Notes: generated by a model not told the origin, from the letters alone. A stretch of DNA of 64,000 nt from Muriicola jejuensis (GCF_010671595.1 NZ_JAABOP010000003.1:1-64000); one strand, 5' to 3'. Shown: positions 1 through 8,319, counted from the first letter of the stretch. Numbers and translations: made by a program.

Positions 1-29
1 TTTTTTATTCTATGAAAGGATCATATACA

Positions 30-172
30 AAGGCCTGAAGCAGAGCCCAGGCTCGCTTCAGGATCCCTTCCTGGTAGCCGCTCACACATCGCCACGGCTC
101 GTGTTCACGGACAGTCAGGGATAGGTCACCGCCTTTTTTAAAAGCACTCATAGCAAAATGGGTGCTTTTTTT
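30..172 (+). repeat. Tandem structured element, copy 1, ending in an intrinsic terminator
   Basis: First of two near-identical units set 167 bp apart; bases 31-155 match 198-322 with a single substitution (A128 versus G295). On the plus strand the unit opens with a near-perfect hairpin (arms 34-46 and 51-62, tetraloop 47-50, bulged A42) and closes with a 12-bp stem (140-151 with 158-169, loop 152-157) running into seven T residues, a textbook intrinsic terminator. The unit looks like a small RNA gene or a structured repeat. On the minus strand it also carries an ATG-started open frame of 48 codons (151 down to 5). Which strand matters, if either, is not settled by the sequence. Confidence 0.7.
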
Positions 173-196
173 ATGCTATACAATGAATCAGGCACC

Positions 197-339
197 AAGG
201 CCTGAAGCAGAGCCCAGGCTCGCTTCAGGATCCCTTCCTGGTAGCCGCTCACACATCGCCACGGCTCGTGTTCACGGACAGTCAGGGATAGGTCGCCGCC
301 TTTTTTAAAAGCACTCATAGCAATTAGGATGCTTTTTTT
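197..339 (+). repeat. Tandem structured element, copy 2, ending in an intrinsic terminator
   Basis: Second unit of the tandem pair. The 5' hairpin (arms 201-213 and 218-229) is identical to copy 1. The closing terminator keeps the outer stem (307-313 with 330-336) and the T-run 333-339, but its loop side has changed, so the inner stem is weaker. On the minus strand an open frame of 56 codons starts at 318 and its stop overlaps the start of the copy 1 frame as ATGA at 148-151. The T-rich start of the window resembles the base run that follows each terminator, so a further copy probably lies just upstream. Confidence 0.7.
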
Positions 340-390
340 ATGTCTTGCTATCCAACTTACCCGCTGATGATCATTACTACAGGAAAGACA

Positions 391-475
391 TTCCCCCCGG
401 GGGACATACGTCCTTATTCCCCCTTGATGAAAAGATAATCTCCGAGAATGAAGGATTAAAGCAGGATGAAGACAA
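391..475 (+). repeat. Dispersed intergenic repeat, copy A
   Basis: About 85 bp beginning with a C-run/G-run palindrome, then a small hairpin (GGAC, four-base loop, GTCC at 402-413), then a second C-run at 419-423, then a purine-rich tail. A diverged relative is at 9453-9535 with the same order of blocks. The hairpin stem is kept while the loop differs (ATAC here, TAAC there). A 60-codon open frame (345-527) crosses this repeat, but it is only partly inside it and has no sign of selection that I can see, so I do not call it a gene. The function of the repeat is unknown. Confidence 0.55.
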
Positions 476-530
476 CCAGGTATGTATTATGTCTTCCAAC
501 CAGACAAACAATTGGTTACTTGATTGAGAT

Positions 531-1307
531 CTAACCATTTTTCTTTTGGCGTTCCAATTCGGAAAGCCAGTCCTGTGAATAGGCTCTTACAAAATTCGTT
601 AACTCCATTCCGGCACGAAAACAAGCCTTCCATTGGGTATCTTTTTTCTCATATACGGGATTCGTAAAGACCTGATGATTATTCTTGGGGTTGAGTTTAG
701 TCGTAGCATTGAAATCTACATCTTTAGTGATTTCAAGGAAATCTTTGATACTCCTTATCAATAGATCATTAGGTTCTGCAGGATATCTGAATTCCCAATT
801 CTTTCGATCTTCAGGGTCCATATTCCCATCTAAAGCTGCCTCCATGCGTTTAAGCTCGTACAAGGCACCCGCTTTGGCTTCTTCGGGTAACATGTCCAAT
901 ACTTCCGGAGTGTACATTTCCCTGTATTCTGCCAGTTGCATTTCGTACATTTCCCTGGTTTCCTGGTTGAGTTCTGCTACCTTTGGTTTATGGGCCTGCC
1001 GTTCCTTTTCGTATTTAATCAGAAATGCATCTGATTTGAAATAGGATTTGGTATAGTCCAAAGCTTCTTCTGCCACTATGATTTGATCACCGCTCGTAAG
1101 GGCCCTGATTATGGAGAGATTTTCCATTCTGGGCGCACCGAAAACACAGTTTTCAGATGCCGCACAATCAAATTGTATCCATAATACATTGGTATCCCGA
1201 ATGCCTAATTTTGTAAAAATAGGATCCGTTAGTGTTTTGACTACAATTCCTGAAATCAATAAAAATCCAACTATGGATATAACAAAAGCAATAAAAATCC
1301 TTTTCAT
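531..1307 (-). CDS. Hypothetical membrane-anchored protein (258 aa)
   Basis: I do not recognise the family. An N-terminal hydrophobic segment (about residues 4-26) behind a KR pair would anchor or export the protein. A Cys pair lies near residues 48 and 54 (FDCAASENC), and another Cys sits in the last third. The middle (about 95-165) is rich in E, K, M and Y and probably helical. The rest is soluble and presumably periplasmic. It follows the OmpA-like gene by 35 bp on the same strand and has no promoter-like box of its own, so the two probably form an operon under the dyad-containing promoter at 2668-2714. A role in the envelope next to the OmpA protein is inference only. Confidence 0.75.
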   Translation of the reverse strand: MKRIFIAFVISIVGFLLISGIVVKTLTDPIFTKLGIRDTNVLWIQFDCAASENCVFGAPRMENLSIIRALTSGDQIIVAEEALDYTKSYFKSDAFLIKYEKERQAHKPKVAELNQETREMYEMQLAEYREMYTPEVLDMLPEEAKAGALYELKRMEAALDGNMDPEDRKNWEFRYPAEPNDLLIRSIKDFLEITKDVDFNATTKLNPKNNHQVFTNPVYEKKDTQWKACFRAGMELTNFVRAYSQDWLSELERQKKNG

Positions 1308-1342
1308 CTCGCTATAAATTTATTATTGTTGGTATAGTTATT

Positions 1343-2644
1343 CTAGTTTATTATCCTTACAAATTCCACACGTCGATTTTTGGCTTTACCAATAGAGGTG
1401 CTATTCGACTCCAGAGGACTACTTTCACCCCTACCTTCAGTACTCAACATATCCCCGGTTACCCCAAAATCAGAAACCAGAGCATTTTTGACGGCTTCAG
1501 CCCGCTTTTTTGAAAGTTCCATATTGGCAGATTCATCCCCATCACTATCTGTATGCCCTATGATCATGACATTGACTTTGCTCTCTTTGATTATTCCGGA
1601 TATCTCCTTAAGTGCTCCGTAGGATTCAGGTTTGATCTTATCTGAATTCACCGAGAACATGATACTGTTGGTCACCAATTTCCCCTCGGTAAGCAATTTG
1701 TTCCTTGTGTCCGGGTTGCCTATAGCCATTCGAATATTGCCTATAAAATAATTATCCTGTTCATACATAGAAGAAATCTGGAATTCGAATAAATTGGGTT
1801 TCATATCCTTGGGAAGGATTTTGGGTGCATCCACGATCTTATTCTCATTGACATAGATCCTCAATCGCTCTTTTTGTCCCCAAATGGAAACCTTAATATG
1901 GTGTTTTTCCGAAGATGGCAACCAGATGGTCTTGAGATCAATATTATTGGCGTGAATCCCATTCACCCTGTATTCACCATATCCATTGGTGCCATAACTA
2001 TTTGGAGGTGGAACTATGCCGGGATGCAGCTTGAAGGAGAATGTATTATTGATGTTCCAGGATGAAGCCTCGGAACCATTGTCCCCCTTACGAAATCGAT
2101 CCAGATCGATCACGTTCCTCAAAAAGAACTGTATTGGACTGGAACCCCATTCAAAAGGGACGGAGCAAAAAAGGTCAAATTGGATCGTGTAATTCTCACC
2201 CAGGGCAACAAAGGAATCAAAAAAGAAACTTGAATTTTCCTTCAGCATCAGCCATTTACCTTCCTTGCCATCAACACTTACTACCTCACCCGAGCCATTG
2301 GTAAACCATAATGCCGGAAAATCGCCAATGGCATCCTGGTTAAAATCTTCCCAAAGAATGAGTTGTTCACCAGGCACAAAATCGAATTTGGACTTATAGG
2401 AAGTACGGTTTTCCGGATCTGAGGAAGCAGTATAGGTCTCCGTGCCGGATCCCTGCTCTGCTACCGGTTCTGTATCCGAGGATGATGGCTCTGCAGGGGT
2501 TGATTTTTTCTCCAGTCCCTTTTCTATTTTCTTTTCGACCTGCCCGGTTACTTTTTTCTTTACTTTCTGCAACAATTGGGCATCGGATCCGAATGGGAAA
2601 GCCAGTAAGGCTATCACCATCAACAACTGAATCGCTGTTTTCAT
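1343..2644 (-). CDS. OmpA family outer membrane/peptidoglycan-binding protein
   Basis: Exported protein of 433 residues that should link the envelope to peptidoglycan. A signal peptide (about 1-22, ending near DAQ) is followed by a Lys-rich stretch and an acidic S/P/E linker (to about 85). A beta-rich domain spans about 90-310 and resembles a jelly-roll or LamG-like fold by pattern only. The last 110 residues are an OmpA C-terminal domain with the usual GHTDSDG, the L-S-x-x-R-A helix and a closing NRRVEF, the residues that bind diaminopimelate. It is the first gene of a probable two-gene operon and has a dyad operator plus -7 box 23 bp before its start. The OmpA assignment is firm; the middle domain's ligand is unknown. 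Confidence 0.88.
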   Translation of the reverse strand: MKTAIQLLMVIALLAFPFGSDAQLLQKVKKKVTGQVEKKIEKGLEKKSTPAEPSSSDTEPVAEQGSGTETYTASSDPENRTSYKSKFDFVPGEQLILWEDFNQDAIGDFPALWFTNGSGEVVSVDGKEGKWLMLKENSSFFFDSFVALGENYTIQFDLFCSVPFEWGSSPIQFFLRNVIDLDRFRKGDNGSEASSWNINNTFSFKLHPGIVPPPNSYGTNGYGEYRVNGIHANNIDLKTIWLPSSEKHHIKVSIWGQKERLRIYVNENKIVDAPKILPKDMKPNLFEFQISSMYEQDNYFIGNIRMAIGNPDTRNKLLTEGKLVTNSIMFSVNSDKIKPESYGALKEISGIIKESKVNVMIIGHTDSDGDESANMELSKKRAEAVKNALVSDFGVTGDMLSTEGRGESSPLESNSTSIGKAKNRRVEFVRIIN

Positions 2645-2667
2645 TTCTGTGTCATTTAGATTTAGGT

Positions 2668-2714
2668 TAAAAGTAAAGTTTGGGTAAAGAATCTATATCC
2701 CTGAAAAAGGGGAT
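2668..2714 (-). promoter_or_regulatory. Promoter with dyad operator for the OmpA operon
   Basis: The dyad ATCCC-N8-GGGAT occupies 2697-2714. On the minus strand it is followed after 21 bp by TACTTTTA (2668-2675), a good match to the Bacteroidota -7 box TAnnTTTG except for the last base. The start codon of the OmpA-like gene is 23 bp further on. There is no separate -33 element, so the dyad sits where an activator touching RNA polymerase would bind. Three further promoters in this island share the same layout. Confidence 0.65.
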
Positions 2715-2857
2715 TTCATTCATGGGTTTTCAAATGATCTGATATACCAAAAAGCGGGCGCCATTATAGCCAATACCGGCAAGGTCAGATGACCTGAAAC
2801 AGGCATTCACTAGGCCTGAAAAACCTTCCCTGTAATGGCATTTCAGTTATAGCCAGC

Positions 2858-3343
2858 TTAATCTCTTTCGAGGACGAGATTGATCCATGCGCATTCATCG
2901 ATTCCGTCATCGTTGAAGTCCCATTCAGTGGATCCATCCTCCCCGGCTAATTCCAATACACTTCCATCGAAGAATTCGGCAAAATAGGTCGGGTCATCTT
3001 CCGGATCCTCATCAAATTGTATGGTGAAGTAAGCCCCTTCCTCGAAATACATCAACCCTGTTATGTTTTCGGTTCCTTCCCCCAGGTCAACCCTAAGGGT
3101 AAATCTCCCGTTCGATTGGATCGTCATAGAAGGAACGATCCCGGGGATGAGCAGGTTGAATACCTCCCCACCTGTACAGGACCTGACTTCCAGAAGGGTA
3201 ACATCCCAGGTTCCGGCCAGATCACTGATACAGAATGCGGGGCCGCAGTCCTCCCGGTCAGACCCCTCATCTATGTTGCATGCACTCACGGAAAGAAGCA
3301 GGAACAGGCCTGCCGTACCATAGATATATTTGTTAATGTTCAT
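2858..3343 (-). CDS. Small lipoprotein with lipocalin-like pattern
   Basis: A 161-residue lipoprotein. The signal peptide ends in a lipobox SVSAC with the lipidated Cys near residue 22, followed by an acidic stretch that suits outer-membrane or surface retention. The mature part begins with LAGTWDVTLLEV and continues with alternating beta strands, a pattern shared by lipocalin-like domains common in Flavobacteriia; a second Cys pair (near VRSC and DECAW) could form a disulfide. It is transcribed away from the sensor kinase gene and shares with it a 143-bp region holding two copies of the dyad operator. No ligand can be proposed. Confidence 0.8.
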   Translation of the reverse strand: MNINKYIYGTAGLFLLLSVSACNIDEGSDREDCGPAFCISDLAGTWDVTLLEVRSCTGGEVFNLLIPGIVPSMTIQSNGRFTLRVDLGEGTENITGLMYFEEGAYFTIQFDEDPEDDPTYFAEFFDGSVLELAGEDGSTEWDFNDDGIDECAWINLVLERD

Positions 3344-3369
3344 CTTGTGCAGATTTAAAGTGAATGATC

Positions 3370-3416
3370 TAAATGTATTCCAGTTCCATAAAGAGGATAT
3401 CCCTTAAAAAGGGGAA
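3370..3416 (-). promoter_or_regulatory. Promoter with dyad operator for the small lipoprotein
   Basis: The dyad copy is ATCCC-N8-GGGAA at 3399-3416. On the minus strand it is followed after exactly 21 bp by TACATTTA (3370-3377), a -7-like box, and 26 bp later by the lipoprotein start codon. It lies back to back with the sensor kinase promoter; the two dyads are 6 bp apart. Confidence 0.65.
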
Positions 3417-3422
3417 TTTAAA

Positions 3423-3468
3423 ATACCTGAAAAAAGGGATAAACGATGAACCGCAATCCGTACCTTAG
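3423..3468 (+). promoter_or_regulatory. Promoter with dyad operator for the sensor kinase/response regulator operon
   Basis: The dyad copy ATACC-N8-GGGAT at 3423-3440 is followed after 20 bp by TACCTTAG (3461-3468), one base off TAnnTTTG, and 18 bp later by the kinase start codon. The layout suggests that the two-component operon controls itself. This copy has one mismatch in its left arm, so it may be a weaker site. Confidence 0.6.
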
Positions 3469-3486
3469 AGTGGATATTTCATAGAG

Positions 3487-5445
3487 ATGAAAGAGATCTT
3501 TTTGCCGCTCAGCATTTTGCTTTCCTTTCATTGGGCCACCATGGGGCAGGACCTCCAGGATACCCCGGTTCTCCCTTTGAAGTATGCTGCGGTAACACGG
3601 GATTCTGCCGGGGTCGATCGCATGATTGCCGAAGGACAGAGACTGGAGGGTGCATACCCCGATTCAGCGGTGGCCTGGTACCGTAAAGCGGGGGCTGTAA
3701 GCGACAGCATAGGCTATGATCGCGGTGTACTGAAGTATATATCGAACTATACCTACGTACTCAATATGCAGGGAAAATATGATTCTTCCCTGGTACTTAA
3801 CCAAAGGTCCCTTGGTATAGCAAGAAAAATGGGAGATTCACTTGTCCTGGCCAAGTGCCTTTTCAACACCGGTTCTTCCTTTCAACTGCTCAATCTCTAC
3901 GAGGAAGCCATACCCCTGTACATGGAGGGGAATACCCTCTTTGAAGGCCTTGGGCAGGAACCATTTATCGCCAAAGGTTCAGATATCCTGCAAACCCTGT
4001 ATCAGAAACTCAGGCGCTATGACCGGGCCTATGCGCTGGGGAACCAGTCTATTATCCTGGCCCGGAAACACGGAATGACCCACGAATTGGGATACGCCCT
4101 ATGCAATATGTCTGCCAACCATTTTGCCCTGGGTGAAACGGAAAAAGCCGGGGCGGTGCTCCGGGAAGCCCTGGAGATCGCGGTGGCCATGGAAGACAAC
4201 TATCTCAAGGCTGCAGCGCAGCTGCAGCTCTCCGAATATTATCAGCGTAAAGGGCAATGGGAAGATATGCGGGGTGCAGCCCAAAGTGCACAGCAGATAT
4301 CAGAGGAGATCAGGGACGCCGTTGGCATCGGACAGGCTTTTTTAATAAGGTCTGCATACGAAATGTACAGAAGGGACTACCGGTCTGCAGAGTTGTTGGG
4401 ATTAAAGGCCCTGGAGACCTTCAGAAAGGAGAAATTGGGAGCTGAAGAAGTGGATGCCCTCCGATGGCTGGAGAAGGTATCCCTGGCCGGGGGCGACTAT
4501 GCTTCCCAAATGGACTATAAGGAGGAGGCCGATGCCAAGGCCTATGAAATACTGAATTCCCAGATTCAGTCGCGCGTACTTCAGCTCGAGAAACGCTATG
4601 AGTCCGAAATAAAGGCCCGGCAGATTGAACAACTGGAGGGCCAGGCACAAAGGCAGGACCGTATCCTGAGGAACCGCAACTTGCTTTCCACCTCACTGAT
4701 CATTGCCATTGTTTTATTGATCATCATCGGATTTCTACTCTATAGAAATTTTCAGCACAAACTGGCCCTGAGGCAGAAAAAGCTCAATAAGATTGAGTTG
4801 GAGACCCGGCTCATGGCCATAGAAGCCGTATTGCATGGGGAGGAAAAGGAACGGGAACGCGTGGCCAGGGAGTTACATGACGGTCTGGGGTCCATGCTAT
4901 CCAGCATTAAATTCTCCATCCAGAACGCAATGCTTTCTGCCGGGGAGGATGAAATCAACAGGGAAGCCTATGTAAAAGGTATAGATATGCTGGACTTCTC
5001 TATCGATGAGATCCGTAGGATTGCCTATAATATGATGCCTCAAACCTTGGTAACCTTTGGCCTGGATACAGCCCTGAGGGATTTCTGCTCCCTTACCAAT
5101 CAGGAGGATAAGTTGAAGGTGAGTTACCAGTCCATAGGACTTGAAGAACTGGAGCTGGAACAGTCCGTTTCCCTTTCTATCTACAGGATTGTACAAGAAC
5201 TCGTTCACAATGCCATAAGGCACGGTTATCCAAGAGAGATCATAGTGCAACTCATCCGAAGCGGAAATACGATGGAGATTACGGTTGAGGATAATGGTTC
5301 GGGATTCGATCCCAAAATACTGGAAAAATCGCAGGGCATTGGATGGGGCAGCATCAAAAACCGCATCAAGCTTTTGGAGGGTCAGCTGGAATTGCATACA
5401 GCTCCCGGGGAAGGAACATCTGTACAAATACGTATTGAGACATGA
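3487..5445 (+). CDS. TPR-containing sensor histidine kinase (HisKA_3/NarX type)
   Basis: Membrane sensor kinase of 652 residues. A signal peptide (about 1-20) is followed by some 350 residues of TPR-like helical repeats that would lie in the periplasm, a single transmembrane helix at about 398-424, a short coiled coil, and a cytoplasmic kinase. The phosphoacceptor is His464 in ARELHDGLG, the HisKA_3 signature. The ATPase domain shows the N box with Asn575 (ELVHNAIRHG) and the G1 box with Asp602 (VEDNGSGF). Its stop overlaps the start of the response regulator gene by four bases. The signal is unknown; TPR sensors of this type are common in Bacteroidota. Its own promoter carries a dyad operator. 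Confidence 0.93.
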   Translation: MKEIFLPLSILLSFHWATMGQDLQDTPVLPLKYAAVTRDSAGVDRMIAEGQRLEGAYPDSAVAWYRKAGAVSDSIGYDRGVLKYISNYTYVLNMQGKYDSSLVLNQRSLGIARKMGDSLVLAKCLFNTGSSFQLLNLYEEAIPLYMEGNTLFEGLGQEPFIAKGSDILQTLYQKLRRYDRAYALGNQSIILARKHGMTHELGYALCNMSANHFALGETEKAGAVLREALEIAVAMEDNYLKAAAQLQLSEYYQRKGQWEDMRGAAQSAQQISEEIRDAVGIGQAFLIRSAYEMYRRDYRSAELLGLKALETFRKEKLGAEEVDALRWLEKVSLAGGDYASQMDYKEEADAKAYEILNSQIQSRVLQLEKRYESEIKARQIEQLEGQAQRQDRILRNRNLLSTSLIIAIVLLIIIGFLLYRNFQHKLALRQKKLNKIELETRLMAIEAVLHGEEKERERVARELHDGLGSMLSSIKFSIQNAMLSAGEDEINREAYVKGIDMLDFSIDEIRRIAYNMMPQTLVTFGLDTALRDFCSLTNQEDKLKVSYQSIGLEELELEQSVSLSIYRIVQELVHNAIRHGYPREIIVQLIRSGNTMEITVEDNGSGFDPKILEKSQGIGWGSIKNRIKLLEGQLELHTAPGEGTSVQIRIET

Positions 5446-6068
5446 CCACAAAATTCTTTATTGTCGATGACCATTTTATGGTAGTGGAAGGTATCCGCTC
5501 ATTGTTACAGGATGAAAAATCCGTCCAATGGGTGGGTTCAGCCCGCAATGCAGCCTTCTGTATGGCAGAGCTCCTAACCCGGAATCCCGATATCATTTTG
5601 ATGGATATCAACCTTCCGGACAAAAGCGGGATTGAACTCTGCCGCGAGGTAAAACAGAAATACCCCTCTGTAAAAGTGATCGGCCTGAGCACGTTCAACC
5701 AGCAGAGTTTTGTAAAAAAGATGCTGGAAAGCGGGGCGTCCGGATATATTCTGAAGAACGCTGCCAAAAAAGAGCTGTTAAAGGCCATGGATACCGTAAT
5801 GCGCGGGCAAGTCTATATGAATGAAGAGGTCTCCCGCCTTCTCAGACAATCCACGGGCCCGGAGGTGGTGCTCACCAAACGGGAAAAGGAGATCCTGTCC
5901 CTTATCGCTGAAGGATTGACCAATGCGGAGATAGCAGACCGCCTTTACTTGGGTACTACAACTGTAGACACCCATAGAAAACACCTGCTGCTTAAGATCG
6001 GGGCGCGGAACAGTGCCGAAATGGTGAAAAAGGCTTTTCTGAAAAATTTACTTCAGCTTGATTCCTAG
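5442..6068 (+). CDS. LuxR/NarL-family response regulator
   Basis: DNA-binding response regulator of 208 residues, cognate partner of the overlapping kinase gene (ATGA overlap). The receiver domain spans about 1-120 with the phosphoacceptor Asp55 in LMDINLPDKSG, the acidic pair near the N terminus (VDDH) and a Lys near residue 105. A LuxR-type helix-turn-helix fills about 142-202 (LTKREKEILSLIAEGLTN, then TTTVDTHRKHLL). Proteins of this class bind dyads as dimers, which makes it the best candidate to bind the four ATCCC-N8-GGGAT sites around it. That link is inference from position and symmetry. Confidence 0.94.
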   Translation: MTTKFFIVDDHFMVVEGIRSLLQDEKSVQWVGSARNAAFCMAELLTRNPDIILMDINLPDKSGIELCREVKQKYPSVKVIGLSTFNQQSFVKKMLESGASGYILKNAAKKELLKAMDTVMRGQVYMNEEVSRLLRQSTGPEVVLTKREKEILSLIAEGLTNAEIADRLYLGTTTVDTHRKHLLLKIGARNSAEMVKKAFLKNLLQLDS

Positions 6069-6075
6069 GATGCTT

Positions 6076-6122
6076 ATCCCCGAAAAAGGGGAAAAATGAG
6101 CGAATGTAGTCCTTTATTTTTA
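6076..6122 (+). promoter_or_regulatory. Promoter with dyad operator for the exported coiled-coil protein
   Basis: The dyad copy ATCCC-N8-GGGAA at 6076-6093 begins seven bases after the response regulator stop codon. TATTTTTA (6115-6122), a -7-like box, follows after 21 bp, and the start codon of the 723-residue protein after another 25 bp. Because its arms can pair, the dyad could also act as a weak RNA hairpin after the regulator gene, but it lacks a T-run. Confidence 0.6.
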
Positions 6123-6147
6123 TCCAGTAATTCTTAATTGCAGAATC

Positions 6148-8319
6148 ATGACACGTTGTAAATGGTTTGTAGTCTTCATTATGCCCTTTCTGATGTATTG
6201 GCCCCTGCTGGCACAGGATAAAACAGAGCATTCCGAAATGCAACAGGAGATCCGGGAGATGAAACAGGAGATTAAAGAACTCGAAGCAGAAATTGCTGAA
6301 GCCAGGGTGAACGACCCGGACGAAGTTCCAGAACTTGAAAAAGAACTGGCCAGCCTTAAAAAGATCGTCGCCTCCTTTGAAGGCATGGCAGGGATGAATT
6401 CGAAGCCTGTTGAATCGGTTAAAAAGGAAGCGATTACTTCCACCCCGCCGAGATCATCGCCCGTAGTGACCATCGATCTGAAGCAGCCGGTAACAGCACC
6501 CAGGATCGGAGAGTACAACGATCGGTTGCTGTGGTACAGCGGTAAAAGAATAAATGACAGTACCCTGGTCACCACGAGTTCCATGGTGGTGCAGTACCAG
6601 CGCACAAAGAAGCGGGTGGTCGCACAGCCAGATAAGAAGTCCGATCCTTTTGAACCTCTCATACGCGAGCTGGAAATGGCTCAGGAAAAGGAAGATGAGC
6701 TGGTCGAGAAATTCGATAAGATGAAAAATGGTTTTATGTACTATCCCGAGCTGGAAAAGACCATAGAACGCTATGATGACCTTAATCAGCAGTACGGGGA
6801 GATCGTGAATAATGTCATCGATTTGCCCGAAACACCTGCGGACGGTGTGGGCAAGTTCGCCATTTCACAACCTGCCTCTGACAATCCGGGAGCCAATGGA
6901 CCTGAAGAAAATCGAGCAAAGAGTTTCCTTGAAGAAACAATGGAAAAAGCGAAAAGGATGTTTGAAGCCCTGCCCCCGGTTGAGGATTTTCCGCCTCCCC
7001 CTGAGACTGATTTTAGTATGTGTGCAGCCTGTGACGGGAAGCTTAAGGAGCAGGAACGCCTCGCATTTGAAGCATGGGAGGAGAAATTTCTTGGTAAGGA
7101 ACGGGAAATTTTGTCGTTTGTCCTCGGTGCAGAAAGGCAGATGTCTCTATTGGGAGTGGAAACAGAAAACGAATCAGTCCTGGGGACAAAATTATTTGAG
7201 GATCTGTCATTACGAATCGATAAGAAAATCAAATTGTTAATTGCCACTTATGGCAAGAAGATCGAATATATCCAGACAGTGAACAGGATGTATTTGACTC
7301 ATGAGAGACAGAAAGCGCTGTTGGGCATCGAGGACAATAGTTCCGACCTGTCTTCCCAGATAATATCATTAGATAAACTTTATAGAGATTATTTTAAAGA
7401 GCAAAAAGGTCTCAGAAACCACGATTTTGTTTTAAATATTCAAAGTCACCTATCCCTGGAAAGACAAAAAGCTATTTTAGGCATTGAATCTCCCCCTGGT
7501 CAAAACGGCCTAGGAGAAATTTTTGATGAGGTCGAGAACTATAACAGATTTGCGCTTACCCTTGATCTGGATTTTGACTATCTGCAAACGGATGATGAGG
7601 AGGAATTGGAACTAAGGGCCACGGGAGTCATGGCTACGGAAAAAAAGACCTATACCAGGCTAATACCCAACGAGTGTTCCTACCGGATGGTGAAATACGA
7701 TGTGGATTTTATGAATACAGATCATATAGTTGTTGCCATCCCCATCAAGGTGATTTCAGGGACCAAAACCATCAGGAATGATGATGATGAAGAAGTGACG
7801 TTTGCATATTCGGGACCCGAAAGGTACCTGTTGAACTTTCCCGAATTCAAGCTGGATTTTTGTAAAGGCCAGGCCACTGATTCCATCGTATTTATGCCTT
7901 TATTCGGGGATTCCGATTATCAGATAGCCAAGGATCTGCACAAAGTTTATAAAGGTGAAATGTTGCCCCTTGCGAACTATATGTTCATCCGCCCAGATAA
8001 AATGGAAGATAACCTGGACAAGGGAATGGATCTCGCCGCCATGATCATGACCACTTTAGGAGGCTATCAATCAGTGAAGATCGGCTCAACCCGGGAAAAG
8101 TTGAAGAATCAGTACGAGGCCAAAAAGAAACAGGATAGCTACAGAAAGGATATCAATGAACTAACCTCCCCGGGGAAGACGGTATTTATCTTTGATGCCC
8201 AGGTGGGAAAGCAAGTCATCGCAAATTTGTATAAGGATGTCAAGTATAGGATAGACGAGAATACCGAATTGGTGAAAGGGCTGATCCAAATTAAGGTCGA
8301 GCATGTTCCAATGGAATAG
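6148..8319 (+). CDS. Large exported coiled-coil protein of unknown function (723 aa)
   Basis: I do not recognise this family. A signal peptide (about 1-23, ending LLAQ) precedes a strongly charged coiled coil (about 28-90). A second helical region surrounds a CAAC motif (Cys292, Cys295). Three copies of the motif E-R-Q-x-x-x-L-G-[IV]-E follow at about residues 329, 386 and 438, spaced 50-57 residues apart, which marks a degenerate internal repeat. The last 230 residues look mostly beta and soluble. The gene is preceded by a dyad operator and probably belongs to the regulon of the adjacent two-component system. Export to the periplasm or surface is likely; the function is open. Confidence 0.8.
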   Translation: MTRCKWFVVFIMPFLMYWPLLAQDKTEHSEMQQEIREMKQEIKELEAEIAEARVNDPDEVPELEKELASLKKIVASFEGMAGMNSKPVESVKKEAITSTPPRSSPVVTIDLKQPVTAPRIGEYNDRLLWYSGKRINDSTLVTTSSMVVQYQRTKKRVVAQPDKKSDPFEPLIRELEMAQEKEDELVEKFDKMKNGFMYYPELEKTIERYDDLNQQYGEIVNNVIDLPETPADGVGKFAISQPASDNPGANGPEENRAKSFLEETMEKAKRMFEALPPVEDFPPPPETDFSMCAACDGKLKEQERLAFEAWEEKFLGKEREILSFVLGAERQMSLLGVETENESVLGTKLFEDLSLRIDKKIKLLIATYGKKIEYIQTVNRMYLTHERQKALLGIEDNSSDLSSQIISLDKLYRDYFKEQKGLRNHDFVLNIQSHLSLERQKAILGIESPPGQNGLGEIFDEVENYNRFALTLDLDFDYLQTDDEEELELRATGVMATEKKTYTRLIPNECSYRMVKYDVDFMNTDHIVVAIPIKVISGTKTIRNDDDEEVTFAYSGPERYLLNFPEFKLDFCKGQATDSIVFMPLFGDSDYQIAKDLHKVYKGEMLPLANYMFIRPDKMEDNLDKGMDLAAMIMTTLGGYQSVKIGSTREKLKNQYEAKKKQDSYRKDINELTSPGKTVFIFDAQVGKQVIANLYKDVKYRIDENTELVKGLIQIKVEHVPME

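Noticed and set aside
345-527. 60-codon plus-strand open frame
   Set aside because: It runs through dispersed repeat copy A, has no family similarity I know and starts inside the tail of the tandem element.
6076-6093. The dyad as a transcription terminator of the regulator gene
   Set aside because: Stem of only five or so pairs and no T-run; the same dyad occurs ahead of promoters elsewhere in the island.
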